From: JBBATK01 sp044224515
Lineage (GTDB): Bacteria; Bacteroidota; Ignavibacteria; Kapaibacteriales; NICIL-2
Direction: 5' to 3'
Length of the DNA stretch: 64,000 nt
Assembly: GCA_044224515.1 (NCBI GenBank)
Contig: JBGAKH010000014.1
Location: 58,596-122,595, forward strand
Shown piece after piece: positions 55,106-62,848 of the stretch. Under the pieces are notes generated by a model that had not been told where the DNA came from, did no database searches, and worked only from the letters and a program-made list of their open reading frames with translations. Both the position numbers and the translations under genes were made by a program. Each line of letters opens with the position of its first letter. Positions within the stretch are counted from its first letter, which is position 1.

Positions 55106-56356
55106 TTAGCGACGGAAGGGAGCACTGAGGTGCTCGAAGACGTAAGAGCCTAGAGGACGTGACTCCACCAGAACGTCCGCATCTCCGGACATGCCGATTT
55201 GCAAGAGATTGCCAAGCTGACCGCTCTCGCTGATTTCAATCTCTACCGGATAACTCCCTTTCTCATCAGGACTCATACTCTTGTGTGTGATACGTCCTTT
55301 AAGCATGCCCCAATGGTAGGATGGAAAGCTGCTCACCTTCATGGCGGCTTCCATACCTTCTTTCATACTCCCGATCAGTTGCGGTGGAACGGAGCATTGA
55401 GCATAGAGTTTGGTTGCCGTTGCACTGAGCTTCAAGAGGACGGTTCCTGCCGGGAGTTCGTGCTCCTCGCTAAAGCTGTAAGAGACATTGAGGTTCACAG
55501 AACTACGCAAGACGATACTGCCGCTGTCAAGATCAACACGTCCATAGAGTTCACGAATCTTAGACTCCAGGCTATTCACATCTGCAGTGAGCTGTGCGCG
55601 ACGTTTGTCAAGCTCCAGGTCGCTGCGATTTGAGTGTACACCAACCAGCGATTGGTCCAGTTCCAGCTGACGTATGCGCTCTTCAACGGAGTTTAGCTCC
55701 ATGCTAGACTGCTGCTTGGCGCGATTGTAGGCGTCCTTGGCATTCGACTCCTTCAGTTGCGCATCTCTCAACTCTTTCTCGCTTGCAAATCCCTGCGATT
55801 GAAGCTTCTTCATCTCTGCTGCATGCTTCGTTGCCGCGTTCACTTCTTGCTGTAGATTATCGAGTTCCGAGCTCTGCTTGCGCTGACGCAGGCTTCGCTC
55901 TTTCTTGGCATCGTTGATCTGGGATTGATATTTGGAGCGCTCAAGCGTTAAGGACTCTTTCTCGTTTTTGTTCATTGGCACATCAGCACGCTCAAAGAGA
56001 TCGCGGGCTTCGCGCGCCGCACGAAGCTGATTGATCAGCGATACTATCGAAGCCGAGCTAATGCGCGCCAAGGTGTCGCCTTCGCGAACAATCTGCCCCG
56101 GCTTAACGAACATCTTAAGAACCTGGGTGTTCTCTGCAAACCTGTACTGCACTTCGCGAGCATCGGTACGCAAACTGAACGGGACACGCACTTCGCGTGG
56201 GATATGCAGGAAAATGAAACAGAGGATGAGCAACAGCACCGTTGCGCTACAGGTATAAACGAGAATGCGTAGTGCTCCCGGACGCAGATTTGAAAGCGGG
56301 ACATCATCTTCATGATAAAGATCCCGGTACTGTCGTTCATGTAATCCTTGGTTCAT
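55106..56356 (-). CDS. HlyD/membrane-fusion-type secretion or efflux adaptor
   Basis: The 416-aa protein has one N-terminal membrane span (about residues 29-51, ILVYTCSATVLLLILCFIFL). A short biotinyl-lipoyl-like strand set follows (VLKMFVKPGQIVREGDTLAR), then a long coiled coil (about 100-270, many Lys, Glu and Gln, with SQGFASEKELRDAQLKES in the turn), and a beta-barrel end (MSPDEKGSYPVEIEISESGQ). This is the HlyD layout of type I secretion and bacteriocin export adaptors. No ABC transporter or outer-membrane channel is encoded next to it, so its partner lies elsewhere. It is the last gene of the minus-strand series. The ATG at 56356 is preferred over a TTG at 56383. Confidence 0.82.
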   Translation of the reverse strand: MNQGLHERQYRDLYHEDDVPLSNLRPGALRILVYTCSATVLLLILCFIFLHIPREVRVPFSLRTDAREVQYRFAENTQVLKMFVKPGQIVREGDTLARISSASIVSLINQLRAAREARDLFERADVPMNKNEKESLTLERSKYQSQINDAKKERSLRQRKQSSELDNLQQEVNAATKHAAEMKKLQSQGFASEKELRDAQLKESNAKDAYNRAKQQSSMELNSVEERIRQLELDQSLVGVHSNRSDLELDKRRAQLTADVNSLESKIRELYGRVDLDSGSIVLRSSVNLNVSYSFSEEHELPAGTVLLKLSATATKLYAQCSVPPQLIGSMKEGMEAAMKVSSFPSYHWGMLKGRITHKSMSPDEKGSYPVEIEISESGQLGNLLQIGMSGDADVLVESRPLGSYVFEHLSAPFRR

Positions 56357-56401
56357 GCTGCAGCCGCTCAAAGTGCAATCCAAAAATACAATACTCCGGC
56401 C

Positions 56402-57817
56402 TCAGTTTTCGCGTTGTCCTGAATTCAGAGAATCCATGGTGCGAGTTCCCGCATCTTCCTTGCTTTTATCCTTGTGATCGTCCTTTCCGGCGTTCGTGTC
56501 ATCGTCCTTGTGATCGTCCTTTCCGGCATTCGTGTCATCCTCCTTGTCATGGTCCTTGTCATCGTCTCGTTCGTTTACTATGCGTCGTTCGCCAACCACG
56601 TTTTCATCACAAGGCACTTCTTCGTCTGGAACACGAGTCAAAGAGTCGCTTTGGACCTTGACAGAGGAGTCGTCATCCGAGACTAGGAAACCAAGCTCTC
56701 CCGCGACCTCTGTCGTTGTTCTATCGCGTGGTGTTAAGTGGACTTGGCGAAGTCGATACGCAGCGATGGCAACTAGTCCATCAAGAGCGGCGCAGAGAAT
56801 ATAGTAGGCTACTTTGTGAGGAATGGGAAAGGCAGCCCACATGAAATGCATGCTTGTGGCTAAGCCGGAAATGAAGAGCAACCACACAAACTCCCGAACG
56901 TGGAGTATTGAACGTTGTTTGTGTACAAAGGCGACGAAGAGCAGGAGACTGAGGTATGCAGGCGCAACGAGTCGCTCCTTATCACCGCCAATAAAAGCAG
57001 TGACAAGGAACAGAGGAATAAGGGATACGATGTAGGGATGGCTACGACTAAACAACGACCAATCCCTGCGCCACGCAAGCGGTATAAAACAGAGGGGGGT
57101 GAGGGCACTGAAGACTATGCGAAACCACTTCTCCGGACTGATCAAATCTGGTGCGTAGTTGACTAGCAAACCGAGCATTGAGTACTCGGGGTTTCCAATT
57201 GGTACATACAGCCGAAGTACTATCCAGAGGGCTAGACCGGGGGTACAGGCCGTTAATGAGCTTAGTGCGGCACTGCGCTGTCGTACATCCGAACTACTGA
57301 CTATTCGTAACAGCACAAGCGGCACTATGAAGAGCGCGGTTTCGCGAGTAAGTACAGCAGCAAGAAAGAGGCTACCGAGTACCAGGTGGGCATCGCGCTC
57401 CAGGGCTTCGATCATGAAAAGCAGCAGTGCCAGCACGAGGAGATCGCCGGCTTGAAAGTAATCAAACACTACGAAACCGCTGAGATAGGGCTGCAGAAAG
57501 AGCAGAGCGACGAGGAAGATGCCGACTCCTTGAGATAATCCCATCTGATGGATTCGACGCAGGAAGGCATATCCTAACAGGAGAAGGCTGACGAGTGTCA
57601 GTGCCTGAAATGGTCGGGGATCAGTTGGGTGAATGAGACCTGCAAGCCACGGAATGCTCAATCGATAGGCGAAAGGAGCGTGGACCTCAGGATTGAGGGC
57701 AGGTGCTGTACGAGCCATCTCACGATAACTGTACAGATCGACGTGAGCAAACTGATGCTCGAAGTCGATCTGCCGATTCCAAATGCCTGCGCAGCAGATG
57801 ACCAGAAGCAATAACAC
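56402..57817 (-). CDS. Polytopic membrane protein, GT-C-like, with charged repeat tail
   Basis: The protein is 471 aa from a GTG. About eleven membrane spans fill residues 1-350. An Asp-containing first loop (HVDLYSYREMART) and FAYRLSIPWLAGLI resemble GT-C type glycosyl- or mannosyltransferases, but I cannot prove the family. The last 120 residues are soluble and very charged, with a 12-residue unit DDTNAGKDDHKD present twice. The start is odd: the frame is open right back to the kinase stop, and a perfect AGGAG lies 6 nt before a CTG codon at 57880, which would add 21 residues (a soluble N-tail before the first span). No ATG precedes the first span. Confidence 0.7.
   Translation of the reverse strand: MLLLLVICCAGIWNRQIDFEHQFAHVDLYSYREMARTAPALNPEVHAPFAYRLSIPWLAGLIHPTDPRPFQALTLVSLLLLGYAFLRRIHQMGLSQGVGIFLVALLFLQPYLSGFVVFDYFQAGDLLVLALLLFMIEALERDAHLVLGSLFLAAVLTRETALFIVPLVLLRIVSSSDVRQRSAALSSLTACTPGLALWIVLRLYVPIGNPEYSMLGLLVNYAPDLISPEKWFRIVFSALTPLCFIPLAWRRDWSLFSRSHPYIVSLIPLFLVTAFIGGDKERLVAPAYLSLLLFVAFVHKQRSILHVREFVWLLFISGLATSMHFMWAAFPIPHKVAYYILCAALDGLVAIAAYRLRQVHLTPRDRTTTEVAGELGFLVSDDDSSVKVQSDSLTRVPDEEVPCDENVVGERRIVNERDDDKDHDKEDDTNAGKDDHKDDDTNAGKDDHKDKSKEDAGTRTMDSLNSGQREN
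56471..56542. repeat. Two tandem copies of a 36-bp unit in the GT-C-like gene
   Basis: Positions 56471-56506 and 56507-56542 differ by two bases. They encode the repeated DDTNAGKDDHKD unit of the C-terminal tail. Further partial copies (GTCCTTGTCAT) follow, so copy number may vary between strains. Confidence 0.75.
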
Positions 57818-57889
57818 ACGGTAGTTGAGTCCACGACGTGTTTCCAGCGCGTGCGTAAGGGTATCAAAAATGTGTGGCAGAGCGGACTC

Positions 57890-59434
57890 CTAGTGGATCG
57901 AGGACGAGCTGTGAGCCGATGGTACAGAGTACGGCAGGAACACACTAAAGGTAGTTCCCATGCCAATATCGCTCTTGACGGTGACTTTACCATTATGAGC
58001 TTCCACCAAGCGTTTGACGATCCATAAACCAAGACCACTGCTGGGTTCATCGCCGGTGGGACGAGCGCTGAGTTTCATTCCGCGTTGGAAGGCGCGCTTG
58101 GTGTCTTCTTTACTCATGCCCAAGCCTTGATCTTCAACGTCCAGACGCAGGTAGTCATCGGTTGGCACTGCTCGTACAGTGATTGTGGTACCGGGTAAGG
58201 AGAACTTGATGGCGTTGGAAACCAGATTGTCCAAGACTTCTTCAATCTTCTGAGGGTCAATCTCGCAATTGGGAAGGTTTGGCGGAATGTTGTGCTTAAT
58301 GGCGATTCCTTTTTTGTCCGCAGAACTCGCATTGCGTCTGCACACACTTTCAATCAACACACCGGGACTCATGTTTTCCATATCAAGCTGTATGTCCGCT
58401 TGATCCATTGCCATAACGCGAGAAAGTTCTTGAGAAAGCGAAACGATTTTCGTGGTCGTCTCAATGATGTCTTCCATTACTTCTTGCGTGTCGCTGCTAT
58501 TGAGATCATAGCTGCGCAGAAGGTCCACCAGGTTCTTTACGAGCGAAGCCGGATTCTTGATGTCGTGAATAATGATTGCAAAGAGGTCGTCTTTTTGTCG
58601 CTGTAGATCTTCGAGCTCACGTTTGACATTGGTGGCGCGGTCAACCTGTCCGGCGAGATCCATGTTTTGATCATTGAGCTCTTCGGTCTTCTTCGAAAGG
58701 TCGAGAACCTTCTTGTTCAGTTTCGCGTTGTCTTTCTTAAATCGTTCGACTTCAGCTAGGATTTTTTGATAGGCAGGAAAATCCTCAACTTTTTTGTCCT
58801 TCACGACAACGGAGTTCGTGGCAGGAGTAGGATTCTTCGACATCTGCTGTGCGATTTGTGCCGCTTGCATATGTGCGGCGTTACGAGACAACCACAAGAG
58901 CACAATCAGTACGGAAGCGCCGACGAGTAAGCCAATGAGTGCATAGACTACGTAAGGACTGCGGTACCAGGCTTCGCTTTCAGGAGTTTGCGAGAGTGAG
59001 CGAAGGACTTTACGGAATTCAGCAGCCTTGGATGCATCAACGTTGAAATTCAAGGAAGCGGGAACGGCCGACCAATTACTGTCAGACGATTCGGCTTTCA
59101 CCACCAAAAAGTGATGACCGGCGGGCAAGCCAATGTACGTCTTGTAGTTTTCGAATTGAGTCTTGACTTCGTGTCCTACTCCGTTGTCCAGCTCTACCTG
59201 AAAGCGAACACCTTTTGCGACATCTACACCTTCACGACAAAGGAACGTGACATTGAGGATGGAATTTGTATCGAGGATAAGTTGTTCCCACTGTGTGGAT
59301 GGAACATTTTGTCCGTCAACCGTTATTGTGCTGATCGCCGTTACACGCTGCTCTTGCGCATACAGCTCAGTAGTCTGCACCCACACGCAGAGCGACACAA
59401 AGAGGATGGTGACCAATCGACGAAATAGGAGCAC
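57890..59434 (-). CDS. Membrane sensor histidine kinase, orphan
   Basis: The 514-aa kinase starts at a GTG with AAGGGA 6 nt upstream, 14 nt after the previous gene. It has a signal peptide (RRLVTILFVSLCVWVQT, cleavage near YAQ) and a periplasmic beta-rich domain to about 140. That domain resembles the Y_Y_Y-type domain of two-component hybrid sensors (LPAGHHFLVVKAESSDSNWS). One membrane span lies at about 162-182, then a coiled coil (218-288), HisKA with His290 in IIIHDIKNP, and HATPase with NLVSNAIKFS, DQGLGM and SSGLGLWIVKRLVEAHNG. No response regulator lies nearby. An upstream ATG-free frame to 59545 exists but overlaps the previous gene and lacks a signal. Confidence 0.9.
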   Translation of the reverse strand: MLLFRRLVTILFVSLCVWVQTTELYAQEQRVTAISTITVDGQNVPSTQWEQLILDTNSILNVTFLCREGVDVAKGVRFQVELDNGVGHEVKTQFENYKTYIGLPAGHHFLVVKAESSDSNWSAVPASLNFNVDASKAAEFRKVLRSLSQTPESEAWYRSPYVVYALIGLLVGASVLIVLLWLSRNAAHMQAAQIAQQMSKNPTPATNSVVVKDKKVEDFPAYQKILAEVERFKKDNAKLNKKVLDLSKKTEELNDQNMDLAGQVDRATNVKRELEDLQRQKDDLFAIIIHDIKNPASLVKNLVDLLRSYDLNSSDTQEVMEDIIETTTKIVSLSQELSRVMAMDQADIQLDMENMSPGVLIESVCRRNASSADKKGIAIKHNIPPNLPNCEIDPQKIEEVLDNLVSNAIKFSLPGTTITVRAVPTDDYLRLDVEDQGLGMSKEDTKRAFQRGMKLSARPTGDEPSSGLGLWIVKRLVEAHNGKVTVKSDIGMGTTFSVFLPYSVPSAHSSSSIH

Positions 59435-59448
59435 AGTTAATCCCTTAA

Positions 59449-60090
59449 CTATTCGTTCTTGATAGCTTCCATGCGCAATAATCGCGCCTGACGGCGCTGA
59501 AGCTCCGACGCTTTTGTGACCGAAGCTTCTAAGAGGCGAGAGCAATCAAACCACTGCCCGACAGGATGGTGCGGTATGTTGTTCCTGGTGCAGTAGCGAA
59601 GAACCTCTGCAGTGACAAATATACGGTCTGCAAAGTTTGTGAGACAGGCCACTCGAAGATCTTTCAAGAAGACGTTTATCTCGTCATCGGTGTCGATGGT
59701 AGAAAGAAGTGCATCACGAACGCAGTATGTGTTTTTACACGTACATGACTCATTGGCTGAGACCACACTGCTACACCATTGTTGAGTATCCGGAACTGCA
59801 TCGTGCACGGTTGTACTTTGTGCGGTCACCTGCTCCACTTGCATCACTTGCATCACTTGCTGCGTTAGCAACTCTTTCGAGATCTCTTGAGCGACCGCTT
59901 TTTCAGCGCCTACGCTTGCTTCCTCGATTGCTGCCGTGCGAACCAAGTGTTGCATCTGTGCCTGCGAATAGTCGAGGATGTGCAGCTGCACGGCATGTCG
60001 CGCACAAAATGCACGAATGTCTTCGTCCGCAGCATCATGTCGGCTTCTGCACAGTTCTAGCGCCGCTTCATCGATGATCAGGTGGCGCAT
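59449..60090 (-). CDS. Hypothetical cytoplasmic protein, possibly PIN-like
   Basis: I do not recognise the family. The 213-aa protein starts MRHLIIDEAALELCRS and has a central stretch rich in Gln, Val and Met with MQVMQVEQV. A Cys-rich patch (SCTCKNTYC) follows at about residue 115. The C-terminal third reads FLKDLRVACLTNFADRIFVT and AEVLRYCTRNNIP. The N-terminal Asp and the late FADRIFVTAEV loosely recall PIN-type nuclease cores, but the full set of acidic residues is not clear. It starts 6 nt after the dehydrogenase-like gene and ends 14 nt before the kinase, so the three are one operon. The short Gln/Val/Met repeat comes from a CATCACTTG-like DNA repeat near 59840. Confidence 0.5.
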   Translation of the reverse strand: MRHLIIDEAALELCRSRHDAADEDIRAFCARHAVQLHILDYSQAQMQHLVRTAAIEEASVGAEKAVAQEISKELLTQQVMQVMQVEQVTAQSTTVHDAVPDTQQWCSSVVSANESCTCKNTYCVRDALLSTIDTDDEINVFLKDLRVACLTNFADRIFVTAEVLRYCTRNNIPHHPVGQWFDCSRLLEASVTKASELQRRQARLLRMEAIKNE

Positions 60091-60096
60091 GTAGTT

Positions 60097-60990
60097 CTAG
60101 TTCATGGGTAAGTAATTGTAGAAGCCACGTCCGGTGCTACGTCCTAACCAACCGGCGCGAACATGTTGTCGTAAGAGGGTGCAGCATCTGTACCGTGGTT
60201 CATGATACTCTTGGAACAACGCGTCCAGAATCGTCACGATCACGTCAGCGCCAATCTTATCAGACCACTCAAGGAGTCCCTTCGGATAGTTGACTCCGAG
60301 CTTCATGGCGGTATCGATATCCTGCGGCGTCGCCACGTGCTCTTGTATGGCAAAGGCTGCTTCGTTAATGAGCATGGCTATCATGCGAGGGAAGACCAGC
60401 GCGATACGATCTTCAACAAGCTCGACCTGAAAGCCGAGACTTTCAAAAAAGCTGCGAGCTTTTGTATGCGTTATCTCACGTGTGCGCAAAGAAGGTGCAA
60501 TCTCAATGACGCTTGCCTCTGAAAAGCCGGGCATAAGCGGCACGCCCACAACTTGGGAGGCAAGAGGCAACAGCGAGTTGATATCGGTTGCGGTGCAGCT
60601 CAGGGTGGCACTGCACACTAAAGCCGATGGAAAGAGCTCAGCGAGTTCTTGCAAGACCATGACTTTATGCTGAACGCTCTTCATCGAGCAATCGACGATC
60701 AAGTCTACTTGTGTGTCGTCTTCCAAATCATCAATACTCATGATAACGTTTTCAGCAAACTCGTCATAGTACTCGTTTACATCATCGTTTTCATTGTTTA
60801 GATCCTCTTCGCTGCCAAAACTCTGCTCGAGTGCTTCGGCGATGATTTCTTCTGCACTAAGCTCATCGTCGAACTCATGCGTTGAATTCAGAATAATAAA
60901 ATCGCGTGAGTGCTTTTCAAGAAGGCGGGCAAACTCTGCGACTACGGCTGCTTCACCGAAGAGAAGTATTGATTTGGTGGGGTTTGGCAT
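60097..60990 (-). CDS. 3-hydroxyacyl-CoA dehydrogenase homologue with missing catalytic residues
   Basis: The 297-aa protein has the fold of 3-hydroxyacyl-CoA dehydrogenase, but key sites are changed. The C-terminal half is clear: DIDTAMKLGVNYPKGLLEWS, then WLGRSTGRGFYNY. At the N-terminus the GxGxxG is lost (FGEAAVVAEF), and an acidic insert of about 50 residues (40-92) replaces part of the Rossmann domain. The motif G-(L/M)-H-F-F-N-P reads GVPLMPGF, with Pro151 where the catalytic His should be, and Pro201 stands where NR is expected. A true dehydrogenase reaction is therefore doubtful. It might bind CoA esters or NAD as a regulator of the co-transcribed kinase; this is speculation. It begins 243 nt after tsaB. 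Confidence 0.75.
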   Translation of the reverse strand: MPNPTKSILLFGEAAVVAEFARLLEKHSRDFIILNSTHEFDDELSAEEIIAEALEQSFGSEEDLNNENDDVNEYYDEFAENVIMSIDDLEDDTQVDLIVDCSMKSVQHKVMVLQELAELFPSALVCSATLSCTATDINSLLPLASQVVGVPLMPGFSEASVIEIAPSLRTREITHTKARSFFESLGFQVELVEDRIALVFPRMIAMLINEAAFAIQEHVATPQDIDTAMKLGVNYPKGLLEWSDKIGADVIVTILDALFQEYHEPRYRCCTLLRQHVRAGWLGRSTGRGFYNYLPMN

Positions 60991-61103
60991 TGAGGTCTGT
61001 TAGTCTGAAGAACAAGTGGTTGCAGTAAATGGTCGTGTCTAAAGCAGTTCACGAATATCCGCGTACTCTCAACCGAAGGGCAAATTAGAGAATTTCGATG
61101 GTT

Positions 61104-61126
61104 TGCGGGCCGCGCAGCGGCACGCA
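61104..61126. repeat. Hairpin with GCA loop after tsaB
   Basis: TGCG-G-GCCGC pairs with GCGGC-A-CGCA around GCA (one mismatch). It strongly resembles the hairpin at 62570-62595 and the core of the palindrome at 27229, but has no T-tract. It lies about 110 nt after the tsaB stop. Confidence 0.55.
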
Positions 61127-61232
61127 TGGTCATGACATAGTCTTGATAACCAGACTGAAATGCCATGCAGACTATGCAGACTGAAAGAAGTGCAGCCAGC
61201 ATAAACCCATTCCGTACCCTACCAAAACTCAA

Positions 61233-61916
61233 TCAGTCAAGGGGATGCAAGGGAGCTGTTTTTGGTACGAAGTCTTGTACATAGAAGGGGCGGGCAGCCG
61301 AGGGATCGTGAAAGGCCTTGTTTGAGTACAGATGCTGAGACAGAGGACCCAAGTGTTCAACGTGCAGACGGGACAAGGGATGGGATTCGTCTATCAAGCC
61401 CAGGAGCGCCGCACCCGGACCAATCATCATGCTTGAGCTATCATGGTTGTGCAGTACCTGTTCGTTATCAACAAGCTGCGGTTCAGACAGTGCTGAGCCT
61501 TTAGCCTCAAATTCCTGGATGTAACACTTTCCACGCTGCGCGCCGATGCAGACGCTGAATCGCGAGCCGGCTGAGAATTGAATGAGCCCTGCAGCATAAC
61601 GAGCCTGTGCTTCGAGCGTCGGTACACAGAGGAGCTTGGGTCCTTCGTCAACGCAAAGGGCCTTGACGAAGCTCATACCAATTCGGAGTCCGGTGAATGA
61701 TCCCGGTCCGGCTGATATCGCTACGGCATTGAGATCGGTCACGCGCAGGGAGTTGTCCTGTAGAACACGCTGACACATGGTGGCGAGAACACGGTCATGC
61801 ACATTGCTTGTCCAGTGAGAATACGAGCTCAGCAAGCATCCATCCGAGAGCAGAGCAATGCCGCAGCATTGTCCGCTGCTTTCTATCATCAGTATTCTCA
61901 AAGCCTCAGCGCTCAT
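61233..61916 (-). CDS. tsaB: tRNA threonylcarbamoyladenosine biosynthesis protein TsaB
   Basis: TsaB pairs with TsaD in making t6A37 of ANN-reading tRNAs. The 227-aa protein has the ASKHA start LRILMIESSGQCCGIALLSD, HDRVLATM, and the family motif SAGPGSFTGLRIGMSFVKAL at about 66-86. It ends in AARPFYVQDFVPKTAP, as TsaB proteins do. Its ATG overlaps the TGA of rimM (ATGA), so the two are coupled. The length is normal. Confidence 0.93.
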   Translation of the reverse strand: MSAEALRILMIESSGQCCGIALLSDGCLLSSYSHWTSNVHDRVLATMCQRVLQDNSLRVTDLNAVAISAGPGSFTGLRIGMSFVKALCVDEGPKLLCVPTLEAQARYAAGLIQFSAGSRFSVCIGAQRGKCYIQEFEAKGSALSEPQLVDNEQVLHNHDSSSMMIGPGAALLGLIDESHPLSRLHVEHLGPLSQHLYSNKAFHDPSAARPFYVQDFVPKTAPLHPLD

Positions 61917-62515
61917 TGTTGTTCCTCCGACCCATCATCTTCTTCTGAATCCGCTTCGTCGGATTCTAACTCCACGTCTTCTTCGTTATCAACGCTTTCC
62001 AAAGCGTCGAGTTCGAAGAGGCCTTCGGGAGCCGTTATGAAAATCACTTTGGTGACCTCATCGATACGTGAAACGATGGCGGGCACATGCGGGATGAGGA
62101 CTTCGTCATCGTCGGCAGTTTGAACGACAATCGTGCGGTGTGCCGGACTCTGAAAGATTTCGACGACGCTTCCCTTGCGTTCATTGGTGAGGGCATCACG
62201 AACTTCATAGCCTTCGAGAGCATCGGAGAACTGAGAAGCCTCGGCGCTTTCGAGGTGTCGGCGTTCTATAAAAACTCCCTTTTCCAACAAGGCTTCGGCA
62301 GCGCTTATCGAGTTGATTCCTTTAAAGTGGAGCAGGGCACCGAGTCGATAGGGGCGACAGGACTCAAGTGTATACTCTTGGGCAAAACTCTCACTAAAGC
62401 CAAGTTTTACGGCCGTGTTGCTTTTGATTGTCGGAAGAAAATCGATATCAGCCAAGATGCAATCACCTTGAATTCCGTGTGTTTTTGTAATGGTACCGAG
62501 GTATTGAAAACTCAT
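61913..62515 (-). CDS. rimM: 16S rRNA processing/ribosome maturation factor RimM
   Basis: RimM helps assemble the 30S head by binding S19. The 200-aa protein starts FQYLGTITKTHGIQGDCILA (the family KTHGI(R/Q)G motif), with GINSISAAEALLEKGVFIER at about 65-84 and a PRC-barrel half with LEGYEVRDALTNERKGSV and LIPHVPAIVSRID. The last 30 residues are an acidic tail (DNEEDVELESDEADSEEDD), an extension not needed for the fold. The usual partners rpsP, trmD and rplS are not adjacent; it is coupled to tsaB instead. Confidence 0.93.
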   Translation of the reverse strand: MSFQYLGTITKTHGIQGDCILADIDFLPTIKSNTAVKLGFSESFAQEYTLESCRPYRLGALLHFKGINSISAAEALLEKGVFIERRHLESAEASQFSDALEGYEVRDALTNERKGSVVEIFQSPAHRTIVVQTADDDEVLIPHVPAIVSRIDEVTKVIFITAPEGLFELDALESVDNEEDVELESDEADSEEDDGSEEQQ

Positions 62516-62555
62516 GCCGAAAGGGTAGTTGATGGTCGCTGATGTCTCGCTTTGG

Positions 62556-62595
62556 AGTCCTTTTTTATATGCGGGCTGCCTTCGGCAGCACCGCA
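62556..62595 (+). repeat. T-tract plus hairpin element
   Basis: GAGTCCTTTTTTATA leads into TGCGG-GCTGCC-TTC-GGCAGC-A-CCGCA, an 11-bp stem with one bulge and a three-base loop. It is in the rimM leader on the antisense strand, so it is not at the end of any recognised gene. Confidence 0.6.
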
Positions 62596-62691
62596 GCTAC
62601 CCAAAGATTCCTTTACGTAATCACGGGATTTTAAAAGACTGTGGACTCGAGGTCGATAACGACTCAAATATACGGCGAGTGCTGCGCCGAG

Positions 62692-62723
62692 TTGTCGTAA
62701 ACAGCACACATTCTCTATGTTTG
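62692..62723 (+). promoter_or_regulatory. Bacteroidota-type promoter for gmhA
   Basis: TTG (62692-62694), 21 nt, TATGTTTG (62716-62723) fully match the TTG-N17-23-TAnnTTTG pattern. The leader to the gmhA ATG would be about 120 nt. Confidence 0.6.
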
Positions 62724-62848
62724 TCAAAGGGCTCAGCTCAGCGGATTTCGGCTCTTGGAAGTTTGACATGGCAGAAATCCTAAATCCCTAGGCCGATCCT
62801 TGGCGTAATCGTACTATCACATCGAGTTTTCCTCCTTCAGCACATCCA

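Larger units (their letters stand above)
62516..62848. other. Divergent promoter region between rimM and gmhA
   Basis: No gene is visible. It holds the T-tract hairpin at 62556-62595, the gmhA promoter at 62692-62723, and on the minus strand a TATATTTG box at 62665-62672 that could be the -7 element of rimM (TTG not in place). A minimal seven-codon ATG-to-TAG frame (62768-62791) follows the gmhA promoter. Confidence 0.5.

Noticed and set aside
56471..56542. Tandem 36-bp repeats as a possible CRISPR array
   Set aside because: They have no spacers and are coding sequence for a protein repeat.
62512..62769. 85-codon minus-strand frame before rimM
   Set aside because: It overlaps the rimM start and the T-tract hairpin and has no family features; a promoter-like box falls inside it.
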